A stretch of DNA of 64,000 nt from Actinomycetospora sp. TBRC 11914. GTDB lineage: Bacteria > Actinomycetota > Actinomycetes > Mycobacteriales > Pseudonocardiaceae. The notes beneath the pieces were generated by a model. It was given only the letters and a program-made list of their open reading frames with translations. It had not been told where the DNA came from and searched no databases. The DNA lies in assembly GCF_012933465.1 (NCBI RefSeq), contig NZ_JABBND010000001.1, positions 496,001-560,000 on the forward strand, in the 5' to 3' direction. Both the position numbers and the translations under genes were made by a program. Below, piece after piece: positions 7,557 to 16,103 of this stretch (its first letter is position 1; every line of letters begins with the position of its first letter).

Positions 7557-8438
7557 TCAGGACCGCCGCGGCGACCTCCGCAGGAAGTCCTGCGCGATCT
7601 CGTCGAACGTCAGCCAGCGGGCACCCTCGTGCGAGTTGATGTACTCGATGAGCCGCTCGTGCATGAGCAGCACCTGCGGGCGCCCCGAGACGTCCGGGTG
7701 GATCGTCATCGTGAACACCGCGTAGTCCAGCTCGCGGTGGACCCAGTCGAACTGGTCGCGCCAGAGCTGCTCGATGTCGCGCGGGTTGACGAAACCGTGG
7801 GAGTTCGGGCTGCCCTTGACGAACATCATCGGCGGGAGGTCGTCGAGGTACCAGTTCGCGGGCAGCTCGACGAGGTCGGTCTCCTCGCCGCGGCGCAGCG
7901 GCTGCATCCAGTCCGCGGCGGACGCCGACAGGTCGATCCTGGTCCAGGAGTCGCCGACGCGCACGTAGTAGGGCGTGAAGTCGTCGTGCATCAGCGAGTG
8001 GTCGTAGGTCAGCCCGCGGTCGAGCAGCAGCTCGTTGGTGATCTCCGAGAACTCCCACCACGGCGCGACGTAGCCGGTCGGGCGGGTCCCGGCGCGCTTC
8101 GTGATGAGCTCGATGCAGTGGTCCAGGACGTCGGACTCCTGCTGGCGGCTCATCGCGATCGGGTTCTCGTGGCTGTACCCGTGCACCCCGATCTCGTGGC
8201 CGGCGGCCACGCACGCGTCGAACTGCTCGGGGAAGGTCTCCACGGAGTGGCCCGGCCAGAAGAAGGTCTGGCGAATGCCGGCGCGACGGAAGAGCTCCAG
8301 CACGCGCGGCACCCCGACCTCGCCGGCGAACAGGCCGCGGGAGATGTCGCCCGGCGAGTTCTCCCCGCCGTAGGACCCGAGCCACCCCCCGACGGCGTCG
8401 ATGTCCACCCCGTAGCTGACGAGGATCTCCTTGGGCAT
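7557..8438 (-). CDS. CE4-fold (polysaccharide deacetylase family) hydrolase
   Basis: Protein of 293 residues with a NodB/CE4 fold of the HpPgdA/PuuE-like branch. The metal site is suggested by [12 protein letters not shown] near the N-terminus (D-x-D in place of the TFDD motif), HGYSHENP (HxxxH), [16 protein letters not shown] and TIHPDVSGR. There is no signal peptide, so it is cytoplasmic. That fits small-molecule amide hydrolysis better than cell-wall deacetylation. It is divergent from the transporter and upstream of the hydroxylase, so it may release or prepare the ring substrate. The start is ATG 8438 with GGGAGG 9 nt upstream. The substrate is unknown. Confidence 0.85.
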   Translation of the reverse strand: MPKEILVSYGVDIDAVGGWLGSYGGENSPGDISRGLFAGEVGVPRVLELFRRAGIRQTFFWPGHSVETFPEQFDACVAAGHEIGVHGYSHENPIAMSRQQESDVLDHCIELITKRAGTRPTGYVAPWWEFSEITNELLLDRGLTYDHSLMHDDFTPYYVRVGDSWTRIDLSASAADWMQPLRRGEETDLVELPANWYLDDLPPMMFVKGSPNSHGFVNPRDIEQLWRDQFDWVHRELDYAVFTMTIHPDVSGRPQVLLMHERLIEYINSHEGARWLTFDEIAQDFLRRSPRRS

Positions 8439-8644
8439 GGGGCGGCCTCCCTGTCGACGCTGACCTACCGGACGTACGTGTCGGTCCGGGCCAGCTTGGA
8501 CGACATCCGCGCCACGGGGAACGACCGCGCGGTGCGCTCGAGCTCGGCGGACCCGCGCCACCGCGCGACCGTCTCGACGGCGTCCCGGAGCCGCAGCGCG
8601 TCGTCGCCCGACGGCGGGGCTCCCGGGCCCGCTCCGACTTTTTC

Positions 8645-8659
8645 TGGCAGTATCTGCCA
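8645..8659. promoter_or_regulatory. candidate operator, TGGCAG-N3-CTGCCA
   Basis: A perfect 6-3-6 inverted repeat lies in the divergent intergenic region between the CE4 hydrolase (start 8438) and the MFS gene (start 8702), 43 bp before the latter. It is a suitable dimeric-repressor site for one or both promoters. Confidence 0.45.
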
Positions 8660-8701
8660 TTATTGCTCGGTCGAACCGGACATCCCTCCCGGAGCTGCCC
8701 C

Positions 8702-10442
8702 ATGCCCCCCGCGACCACGCCGACCCGGTCCCCCGCCTTCGTCGCCGCGCTCGCCCTCGCCGGCATCACGGTGTCGCTGCAGCAGACCCCTCGTGGTGCC
8801 GCTGGTGCCGCAGTTCCCGCGCCTGCTCGGTGCCTCCGCGGCCGACACGGCGTGGATCGTCACCGCGACGCTCCTGACGGCGGCCGTGGCCACACCCGTC
8901 GTCGGGCGCCTGGCCGACATGGTCGGCAAGCGCCGCATGATGTTCTTCTGCCTGGTCATGCTCATCGCCGGCTCCGTGGTGGCCGCCCTCGCCGGCTCCC
9001 TCGTCCCGTTAATCGTCGGACGGGCGCTGCAGGGACTCTCGACCGGACTGATCCCGCTGGGCATCAGCCTCATGCGCGACGAGCTGCCGCCCGAGCGGCT
9101 CGGGTCCGCGACCGCGCTGATGAGCGCCTCCCTCGGCGTCGGCGGCGCGCTCGGTCTCCCGCTCGCAGCGCTGGTCGCGCAGGCCGCGGACTGGCACGTG
9201 CTGTTCTGGGCCGCGGGCGGGCTCGGGGTCGTCGTGCTCGTGCTGGTGGTCGCGCTCGTGCCCGAGTCCGCGCAGCGGGCGGGCGGCCGGTTCGATGCCG
9301 TCGGCGCCCTCGGGCTCGCCGTCGCCCTGGTCTGCCTGCTGCTCGCGGTGTCCAAGGGCTCGAGCTGGGGCTGGGGCAGCCCCACGACCGTCGGACTCGT
9401 CGTCACGGCCGTCGTCGTCGCCCTGGCGTGGGGCGCCTGGGAGCTGCGGGCGCCGCAGCCGCTCGTCGACCTGCGGGTGAGCGCCCGACGGCAGGTGCTG
9501 CTCACCAACCTCGCGTCCGTCGTGTTCGGCTTCTCGATGTTCGCGATGTCGCTCGTCTACCCGCAGCTCCTGCAGCTGCCCGCGAGCACCGGGTACGGCC
9601 TGGGGCAGTCGATCCTCGTCGCCGGGCTCGTCCTGGCCCCCGGCGGGCTCTGCATGATGGTGATGTCGCCGGTCTCGGCACGGATCAGCGCCGCCTCGGG
9701 CCCGCGGACCACGCTGATGGTCGGCGCCGTCGTCGTCGCCGCCGGGTACGGGATCGGCGCCGCGTTCCACGGCTCGGTGTGGGAGCTGGTCGTCAGCTCG
9801 GTGGTCATCGCCTGCGGCATCGGGCTCGCCTACGGCGCGATGCCGTCGCTGATCATGGCGGCCGTGCCGGTGGCGCAGACCGCCGCGGCGAACAGCCTGA
9901 ACAACCTCATGCGGTCGTTGGGCACCTCTTTCGCCAGCGCGATCGCGGGCGTCCTGCTCGCCTCGCTGGTCTCGGCGGCCGGCGTCCCCACCGAGGCGGC
10001 GTTCGTGCTGGTCATGCTGCTCGGCGCGGCCGCCGCGGTCGTCGCGCTGGTCATCATGGCGTTCGTGCCGCGGCGCCCGGCGGCGGACGCCTCGGCCTCC
10101 CCGGTGCCGAACCCGATCCCGGAGCGCGCCGACACCGCGCCCATCCCGACGGCGGCCGCGCCCGTCCTCGTCCGCGGGGTGGTCCGCCGCGGGGGCGCCC
10201 CGGCGACCGGAGCGACCGTGACCGTCGTCAGCGACGCGGCGGCCCAGCTCGGCCGGGCCACCGCCGGCGCGGACGGGCGCTACGCCGTGGTCGCCACCGG
10301 CCGAGGCCGCCCGTACCTGCTCGTCGTGCGGGCGGACGGGGCGTCGCACGCGGAGCACCTCGGCGGGCAGGGGCCGCTGCTCCGCGACCTGGACCTCGAA
10401 CGGCCCGCGCCGGCGCCCCGCTCCCCCGCCCCCGTCGCCTGA
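8702..10442 (+). pseudogene. EmrB-type MFS transporter, apparent +1 frameshift
   Basis: ATG 8702 opens a typical MFS N-terminus ([17 protein letters not shown]). The expected continuation LVVPLVPQFPRLLG is in the next frame, because there are four C residues at 8787-8790 where three would keep frame. The rest, about 550 codons to 10442, is intact: DHA2/EmrB-like helices, the GRLADMVGKRRMM loop motif, and 12-14 membrane segments. After the last helix there is a soluble C-terminal domain of about 80 residues (VLVRGVVRRGGAPATGATVTVV and YAVVATGRGRPYLLVVRADG) resembling a carboxypeptidase-regulatory/transthyretin-like repeat. It may be a real inactivation, a base-call error in a C run, or the protein may start internally. 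Probable role: uptake or efflux for the catabolic locus. Confidence 0.75.
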
Positions 10443-10463
10443 CTTCCCACCACCGGAGGAACC

Positions 10464-11666
10464 GTGAGCGCACCCGCCGACCCCCGCCCGATCACCACCA
10501 GCCGCGACGGCTTCGGCCCCGCGCCCGACGTCGTCGCCGTGCGGGAGGGCGAGGGCGTCGTGCGCGTCCCGACGCCGTTCGGGCCGCCCGCCTGGTTGCT
10601 GACCCGCCACGCCGACGTCCGGCGCATGCTCGGCGACACCGACGGCTTCGCCAACGGTTGGACCCCGGCCGACCTCGGGCAGGGCGAGCACCGCGACCCG
10701 CGGCAGCTCTCCGGCGAGCGGGCCGGCAACCTGCTCGCGCTCGACCCGCCCGACCACACCCGACTGCGGCGGCTCCTCACCGGCGAGTTCACCGTGCGCC
10801 GGATGCGCCGGCTCGAGCCGCGCATCGCCGAGGTCGTCGACGACCACCTCGACGCCCTCGAACGCCAGGGCCCGCCCGCGGACCTGGTCGCCGGCTACGC
10901 GCTGCCGATCCCCTCGCTGGTGATCTGCGAGCTGCTCGGCGTGCCGCTCGCGGACCAGGACGAGTTCCAGACCCGCACCGCCCGCCAGCTCGACACGACG
11001 CTGCCCGAGGAGCAGAAGGTCGCGCTCGCGGCCGAGGCGCTCGCCTACATGCAGGGCCTCGTGGCCCGGGCCCGCCGCGACCCCGGCGAGGATCTGCTGG
11101 GCATGCTCCTGCGCGAGCACGCGGACGACCTCGGCGACGACGAGCTGGTCGGCGTGGCGAACCTGCTGCTCGTGGCCGGGCACGAGACGACGTCGAACAT
11201 GCTCGCCCTGGGCACGCTGGCCCTGCTGCGCCACCCCGACCAGCTCGCGCTCGTGCGCGACGAGCCCGGGGCGGTCCCGGCAGCGATCGAGGAACTGCTG
11301 CGCTGGCTCGCGATCGTCAACTCCGGCTCACCACGCCTCGCCCGCGCCGACGTCGAGCTCGACGGGGCGCAGATCCGCCGCGGCGACCTCGTGGTCTTCA
11401 ACCTGCCGGCGGCCAACCGCGACCCGGAGCTGGTCGCAAACCCGGAGCGCCTCGACGTCGCCCGCGAGGCCGTCCCGCACCTGGCGTTCGGGCACGGCAT
11501 CCACCACTGCCTCGGCGCGCCGCTGGCGCGACTGGAGATGCGGGCGGCGTTCCCGGCCCTGCTGCGGCGCTTCCCGGGCCTGCGGCTCGCCGTACCCGAC
11601 GACGAGGTGCGGTTCGCCTCGCACCGCGCCATCCACGGGCTGGTCGAGCTACCGGTCACCTGGTGA
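10464..11666 (+). CDS. cytochrome P450
   Basis: Protein of 400 residues, soluble bacterial class I P450. Visible are the I-helix LLVAGHETTSNML (oxygen-activating Thr), an ExxR-region equivalent around EELLRWLAI, and the haem-ligand loop FGHGIHHCLG with the axial Cys near residue 350. It starts at GTG 10464 behind GGAGG, 21 bp after the transporter stop, so the two form one unit. No ferredoxin gene is adjacent. Context suggests oxidation or O-demethylation of an aromatic compound entering the hydroxyquinol route, or of the transported molecule. Confidence 0.93.
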   Translation: MSAPADPRPITTSRDGFGPAPDVVAVREGEGVVRVPTPFGPPAWLLTRHADVRRMLGDTDGFANGWTPADLGQGEHRDPRQLSGERAGNLLALDPPDHTRLRRLLTGEFTVRRMRRLEPRIAEVVDDHLDALERQGPPADLVAGYALPIPSLVICELLGVPLADQDEFQTRTARQLDTTLPEEQKVALAAEALAYMQGLVARARRDPGEDLLGMLLREHADDLGDDELVGVANLLLVAGHETTSNMLALGTLALLRHPDQLALVRDEPGAVPAAIEELLRWLAIVNSGSPRLARADVELDGAQIRRGDLVVFNLPAANRDPELVANPERLDVAREAVPHLAFGHGIHHCLGAPLARLEMRAAFPALLRRFPGLRLAVPDDEVRFASHRAIHGLVELPVTW

Positions 11667-11675
11667 CCGGGCCGC

Positions 11676-12083
11676 TTACATCGGGGTGAGGCGCAGCACG
11701 ACACGGGTGCGCGGCGAGGTGGAGCGGCGCACGAAGCGCTCGGCCTGCTGGAGGAGCCGGATCCCGCCGAACTCCCAGCCGTACTTGGCGCGCAGGAGGC
11801 GCTCGGTGAGGTCCACGCCCTCGGCGGACTCGTCGACGACGGCCGTCGCCGGCACCACGGGGGTGCCCTCGGCCACGCGGCCGCGGCGGTCGCAGGCCCG
11901 GAGCTCGACGTGGGCGTCGCGGCGGATGCGCCCGACCTTGCCGCTCTCGGCGACCGTGTAGACGACGAGCGTCGCGCCGTCGCGCACGACCCAGACCGGG
12001 GTCGCCACCGGCTCGCCGGTGCGGCGGAACGTGGTGAGCGAGACGAAGCGCTCGTCCCCGAGCGTCACGAGTGAAGCGGTCAC
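11676..12083 (-). CDS. PPOX-class F420-dependent oxidoreductase
   Basis: Split beta-barrel protein of about 135 residues of the FMN/F420-binding PPOX superfamily, close to the mycobacterial Rv2061c type: FVSLTTFRRTGEPVATPVWVV, then SGKVGRIRRDAHVELRACDRRGRV and a C-terminal RVVLRLTP strand. It probably uses F420H2 to reduce an unidentified substrate. I place the start at GTG 12083 (MTASLVTLGDERFVSL), the usual family beginning; earlier GTG (12134) or TTG codons would add a charged tail without homology. It converges with the P450 gene. Confidence 0.85.
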   Translation of the reverse strand: MTASLVTLGDERFVSLTTFRRTGEPVATPVWVVRDGATLVVYTVAESGKVGRIRRDAHVELRACDRRGRVAEGTPVVPATAVVDESAEGVDLTERLLRAKYGWEFGGIRLLQQAERFVRRSTSPRTRVVLRLTPM

Positions 12084-12165
12084 GTCATCGCTCGTACCCG
12101 CGTCCTCGTCGTCACGCACGGCAACGATCCTCACACGGCGGCGTCGATCACAGTCGATCAACCGC

Positions 12166-12939
12166 TCACGACGCCGCGCGGGCCAGCCGCACGAGGCGGT
12201 GGTCCGGGGTGAAGAGCCGGCGGGAGAGCCCGAGCGCCATGACGGTCGTCGTCGTGGACGCCGCGGCGAGGACGAGGAACATCACGACGATCTGGACGAG
12301 CACCGCCGACACCGGGTCCGCCCCGCCGAGGATGAGCCCGGTCATGGCACCGGGCAGGAACACCAGCCCGGTCGCCTTCGTCGTCTCGATCTGCGGGGAG
12401 AGCGCCGAGCGCAGCACCCCGCGCACGTAGGGGCGGGCGGCGTCCCGCGCCGGCTGGCCCAGCGCCAGGCGGGCCTCGATCTCGTCGCGCTTGTCGGTGA
12501 ACTCCTCGACCATCCGCCGGCCGGCCAGGACCGTCGCGGTCATCGCGTTGCCGATGATGAGGCCCGCGAGCGGCACCAGGGTGCGGGCGCCGAGCGGGAA
12601 CACGCCCAGCCCGAACAGGACCGCCAGCGACAGCGCCGTCGCCACCACGAACGCGGTGAGCGCGAGCGGGACGATCCGCGGGACGCCGGGCGCGCGCTGC
12701 TTGGCCGTCCACGCCGCGTAGCCCAGCATCGCGGCGACCCACAGCCACGACCACCACAGCGACGTCTGCGGACGCAACAGCAGCACGAGGATCCCGCCGA
12801 CGAGCAGGAGCTGGACCCCCGCGCGCACCGCGGCCCACACGATGCTGCGCTCGAGGCCGAGGCCCCACCACAGCGACAGCCCGGCCGCGACGGCGACCAG
12901 GATCAGCGAGAAGGCCGTCCCGGCCCAGTTGACGGTCAC
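12166..12939 (-). CDS. FetB-like ABC transporter permease
   Basis: Protein of 257 residues with about seven membrane helices, of the UPF0014/FetB (YbbM) family. Diagnostic segments are AAVRAGVQLLLVG near the N-terminus, PLAGLIIGNAMTATVLAGRR in the middle, the cytoplasmic block DKRDEIEARLALGQPARDA, and the late TKATGLVFLPGAMTGLILGG. The family is linked to metal (iron) export and oxidative-stress resistance. The GTG start at 12939 overlaps the TGA of the ATPase gene (GTGA), giving coupled translation. Confidence 0.9.
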   Translation of the reverse strand: MTVNWAGTAFSLILVAVAAGLSLWWGLGLERSIVWAAVRAGVQLLLVGGILVLLLRPQTSLWWSWLWVAAMLGYAAWTAKQRAPGVPRIVPLALTAFVVATALSLAVLFGLGVFPLGARTLVPLAGLIIGNAMTATVLAGRRMVEEFTDKRDEIEARLALGQPARDAARPYVRGVLRSALSPQIETTKATGLVFLPGAMTGLILGGADPVSAVLVQIVVMFLVLAAASTTTTVMALGLSRRLFTPDHRLVRLARAAS

Positions 12940-13637
12940 GCCTGGTCCTCCAGCTCCTCCAGGTCCTGCGCCCCCCGGGGCCGGACGCGGCCCTCGGCGA
13001 CCTCGAGCACACGGTCGGCCACCCGGCGGACCTGCGCGGCGTCGTGGCTGACCCACACCACGGTCAGCCCCGCGGCCGCCAGGTCGGCCACGGTCCGCTC
13101 GAAGGTGCGGGTCGGCTCGGCGTCGAGGGCGGACGTCGGCTCGTCGAGCAGCAGCACCCGGGGCTCGACGACGAGCGTGCGGGCCAGGCACATCCGCTGC
13201 AGCTCGCCGCCGGAGAGGGTGTCGGCGTCGCGGTCGAGCACGTCGGTCGGGAGCGACACCCGCGTGAGCAGGTCGGTGAACCGGTCGTCACCGGCGTCCG
13301 GGGCGGCCACCCGCAGGTTGTCCCGCACGGTGCCGGCGAACGGCGTGGGGCGCTGGAAGACCATGCCGACCTCGCGGCGCAGCGCCAGCGGGTCGAGGTC
13401 GTCGAGCGGGGTGCCGCGGTAGCGGACGACGCCCTCGTCGGGGACGTCGAGGCGGTCGAGCAGCCGGAGCAGGGTGGTCTTGCCCGCTCCGGACGGTCCC
13501 CACAGCACCGTCGTGCCCGGCACCGGGACGTCGGCGTCGACGGCGTCGAGCACCGCGCGCGGTGGCCCGCCGTCGGGCGCGGGCCGGTGCACCGTGACGC
13601 CGCGCAGGGTGAACGCGGGCGCATCGCTGTCCTCCAC
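12936..13637 (-). CDS. FetA-like ABC transporter ATPase
   Basis: ATP-binding subunit of 233 residues. It has Walker A GPSGAGKTT, a Q-loop in VGMVFQRPTPF, the signature LSGGELQR, Walker B VLLLDEPTSALD and switch His in WVSHD. It partners the FetB-like permease directly downstream, and together they match the two-gene FetAB (YbbLM) exporter. The start is GTG 13637 with GGGAG upstream; the longer frame to 13730 lacks homology. It is divergent from the NDH-2 gene, sharing a region of about 160 bp. Confidence 0.9.
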   Translation of the reverse strand: MEDSDAPAFTLRGVTVHRPAPDGGPPRAVLDAVDADVPVPGTTVLWGPSGAGKTTLLRLLDRLDVPDEGVVRYRGTPLDDLDPLALRREVGMVFQRPTPFAGTVRDNLRVAAPDAGDDRFTDLLTRVSLPTDVLDRDADTLSGGELQRMCLARTLVVEPRVLLLDEPTSALDAEPTRTFERTVADLAAAGLTVVWVSHDAAQVRRVADRVLEVAEGRVRPRGAQDLEELEDQA

Positions 13638-13799
13638 TCGGGACTCCCTACCCCGGCGCGGTCGCGCACATGCCGGGCCCGGACCGCGCTCCGTGGAACG
13701 GCCCGCCGCGCACCGAGACACGGTCGTCACGCGAACGACACACGGACATCACTCCGCGCCGTTCCGTGGCCACCGACCGTTGCGGCACCCTCTGGCGAC

Positions 13800-15170
13800 A
13801 TGGACGTACCGGGGACCGACGGCCGACGCGACGGACAGGGCGACCGGCCACCGCGCGTGGTGATCATCGGGAGCGGCTTCGCCGGGTTCCACACCGCGCG
13901 CTCGCTCGCGCGGCGGACTCGGGGCAGGGTGGAGATCGTCGTGGTGAGCCCCACGAACTACTTCCTCTACCTGCCGCTGCTCCCCGAGGTGGCGGGCGGG
14001 ATCCTCGAGCCCCGGCGCATCGCGGTGGCGCTCTCCGACGCGCTCCCCTCGTGCGTGCACCACGCGCCGGGCGAGGTGGACGCCATCGACCTCGAGGGCC
14101 GCGAGATCGGGTGGCTCGACCCCGAGGGGGTGTCGCACCGCACCACCTACGACCGGCTCGTCCTGGCGGCGGGCAGCGTCCACAAGGTGATGCCGATCCC
14201 CGGCGTGAGCGAGAACGCGGTCGGCTTCCGCGGCGTGCCCGAGGCCTTCTACCTGCGCGACCACCTCGTGCGGCAGATCGACCTGGCCGAGATGTGCGAC
14301 GACCCGGTCGAGCGCGAGGCGCGCTGCACCTTCGTCGTCGTCGGCGCGGGCTACACCGGCACCGAGGTCACCGCCCAGGGCCAGCTGTTCACCCGGGCCC
14401 TGGCGCGCAGCCGCGGGCTCGACCCGGACGACATGCGCTGGGTGCTGGTCAGCCGGAGTGAGGTCCTCGCCGGGCTCGACGAGCACCTCTCCCGCACCGC
14501 CGACGCGGTCCTGCGCCGCCGCGGCGTCGAGGTGCACACCCACACGACGATGGAGGAGGCCGGCGACCGCAGCGTGCGCCTGAGCTCGGGGGAGTCGATC
14601 CCCACCCGCACGCTGCTGTGGTGCGTCGGGGTGCGGGCCGACCCGCTCATCGAGAACCTCGACATCGAGCTGGACGGCGGCCGCGTGGTGGTGCACGAGA
14701 CGCTGCAGGTGCCCGGCCGCCCCGAGCTGTACGCATGCGGCGACGTCGCCGCGGTCCCCGACCCGAGCCGTCCGGGCGAGCACACCGCGATGACGGCCCA
14801 GCACGCCGTGCGTCAGGGCGCGCTCGCCGGGCGGAACCTGGCCGCGTCGCTCGGCTACGGGTCGGTCCGTCCCTACCGGCACCGCGACCTCGGGTTCGTC
14901 GTGGACCTCGGCGGCTTCCAGGCCGCCGCCGCGCCGCTGCACCTCCCGCTGTCCGGGCTGCCGGCGAAGATCGTGACCCGGGGCTACCACCTCGCGGCGA
15001 TGCCGGGGAACCGGCTGCGCACCGCCGTCGACTGGGCGCTCGAGGCGGTCCAGCCCCGGCAGAGCGCGCAGCTCGGTCTGGTGCGCTCCCCCGCGATCCC
15101 GCTCGACACCGCCTCGCCGGAGGTCCCCCAGCACCACCTCGGTTTCCCGCACGCCTCCGCGGAGAGCTGA
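13800..15170 (+). CDS. ndh: type II NADH dehydrogenase (NDH-2)
   Basis: Protein of 456 residues with two dinucleotide folds: FAD at VVIIGSGFAGFHTARSL (about 20-36) and NADH at FVVVGAGYTGTEVTAQG (about 180-196). There is the quinone-site region NYFLYLPLLPEVAGG and the second FAD contact LYACGDVAAV. It transfers electrons from NADH to menaquinone at the inner face of the membrane without proton pumping. The start is ATG 13800 with a Gly/Asp/Arg-rich leader of about 18 residues before the Rossmann strand. The C-terminal part is compatible with the amphipathic membrane-binding segment. Confidence 0.92.
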   Translation: MDVPGTDGRRDGQGDRPPRVVIIGSGFAGFHTARSLARRTRGRVEIVVVSPTNYFLYLPLLPEVAGGILEPRRIAVALSDALPSCVHHAPGEVDAIDLEGREIGWLDPEGVSHRTTYDRLVLAAGSVHKVMPIPGVSENAVGFRGVPEAFYLRDHLVRQIDLAEMCDDPVEREARCTFVVVGAGYTGTEVTAQGQLFTRALARSRGLDPDDMRWVLVSRSEVLAGLDEHLSRTADAVLRRRGVEVHTHTTMEEAGDRSVRLSSGESIPTRTLLWCVGVRADPLIENLDIELDGGRVVVHETLQVPGRPELYACGDVAAVPDPSRPGEHTAMTAQHAVRQGALAGRNLAASLGYGSVRPYRHRDLGFVVDLGGFQAAAAPLHLPLSGLPAKIVTRGYHLAAMPGNRLRTAVDWALEAVQPRQSAQLGLVRSPAIPLDTASPEVPQHHLGFPHASAES

Positions 15171-15225
15171 TCCGATTCCGAAAGACAATGGCGACACCGG
15201 CGGTACCTGTTCCACTATTCCGGAA

Positions 15226-15258
15226 GGCGGGATGCGGGAGAGATCCCGCATTTCCGCC
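15226..15258 (+). terminator. stem-loop after NDH-2
   Basis: GGCGG and ATGCGGGA (15226-15239) pair with TCCCGCAT and CCGCC (15244-15258) across a GAGA tetraloop, with a small asymmetric bulge. It is 55 bp past the ndh stop and is a good intrinsic terminator candidate. Confidence 0.7.
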
Positions 15259-15420
15259 GGGAGGGCTCGACCGAACGGTCACCCAGGGTGCACGGCCGTC
15301 CGGGCGAGGCGTTCGCCCTGATGGCAGGGCGTCGGCGGTGCACAGTGCGCACCTCCGACGCGCTTACCATCTTCACAGCAACGGCCCTTGTTGGGCGGTC
15401 CGGCGAGGAATATGGTGGTT

Positions 15421-15502
15421 CGTGTAGCCGGGCAGCAACGTCTCCCCCCGACGAAATCCGGGTCGACCCCCCAGACCCGGAGGTGTGCTGCCCGGCTACA
15501 CG
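15421..15502. ncRNA. long nested hairpin, possible structured RNA
   Basis: A perfect 17-bp outer stem (15421-15437 with 15486-15502) encloses a second perfect 8-bp stem (15457-15464 with 15474-15481). It sits alone in a 508-bp gap between ndh and the antitoxin-like gene, about 175 bp ahead of the latter. Both strands would fold equally. It is bigger than a terminator and could be a small RNA, leader element or mobile palindrome. No known riboswitch consensus was recognised. The remaining sequence of the 15171-15678 gap shows no supported gene. Confidence 0.4.
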
Positions 15503-15678
15503 CACGTCTACATGGTCGGTGAATCCGGAACCATTTTCGAGAAATGGTGTCCGTTCGGCTCGTGCCCGATCGTTCGGTGTCCGGAGGACCCGGATTCGCC
15601 CCGGAGGGTGGATCGGGCCCGGATCGTGGTACCCAGGAGGGGTCCGCTCCCCCGACCCGACCGGATGAGGTGCACCTG

Positions 15679-16011
15679 ATGGCCCTGATGCGTCGCGTGG
15701 CCGCCCTCGGAGCCGCCGTGGCCGCGGCCCGGCAGTACGCCCGCCAGAACCCGGAGAAGGTCAACCGGTACGCCGACCAGGCCGCGGAGTTCATCGACCA
15801 GCGCACCCACGGCCGCTTCCGCCGCCAGCTCGACACCGCGCTGCGCCAGGTCCGCAAGGAGACCAGCGTCCCCGGACAGGCCCGGTTCGGCCCGAGCCAG
15901 GCCGGCCAGTACGGCCCGCAGCAGTACAAGACCGGCGGGGTGGGCGGCACGGCCGGCGCCGACGCCGGGTTCGGTACGCAGCGTTACCCCAGCGAGCGCA
16001 CCGACCGGTAG
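15679..16011 (+). CDS. antitoxin-like small protein (MT0933/Rv0909-like)
   Basis: Protein of 110 residues. Residues about 20-60 (NPEKVNRYADQAAEFIDQRT, then HGRFRRQLDTALRQV) match the repeat-like pattern of the MT0933-type antitoxin family (K-x-x-x-x-ADxAxxxVDxKTxGKYxxQxD). The N-terminus has a short Ala-rich helix that could touch the membrane, and the C-terminus is Gly/Gln/Tyr-rich and disordered. No toxin gene is adjacent, so the toxin-antitoxin role is uncertain, and many family members are orphan stress-associated proteins. The start is ATG 15679 with GAGG about 10 nt upstream. Confidence 0.7.
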   Translation: MALMRRVAALGAAVAAARQYARQNPEKVNRYADQAAEFIDQRTHGRFRRQLDTALRQVRKETSVPGQARFGPSQAGQYGPQQYKTGGVGGTAGADAGFGTQRYPSERTDR

Positions 16012-16103
16012 TCGCGGGGCCCGGCCGCGTCCCCGGCCAGGGGCACACCACGCACCCGGGCAGGCCGCGGCCCATGCGCCATGTGCCCTCGGGGCACCGG
16101 CGG

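Noticed and set aside
9009-11234. 741-codon minus-strand open frame
   Set aside because: Antisense shadow of the MFS and P450 genes caused by high third-position G+C.
12084-12161. Extended N-terminus of the PPOX protein from a TTG codon
   Set aside because: The extra residues are charged and unlike the family; GTG 12083 gives the standard family beginning.
15512-15679. Short Cys-containing ORF (MVGESGTIFEKWCPFG...) resembling a peptide precursor
   Set aside because: No ribosome binding site, no modifying enzymes nearby, and an Arg/Pro-rich tail like non-coding translation.
15679-16011. Toxin-antitoxin module
   Set aside because: Only the antitoxin-like member is present; neighbouring genes are NADH dehydrogenase and a peptidase, with no toxin candidate.
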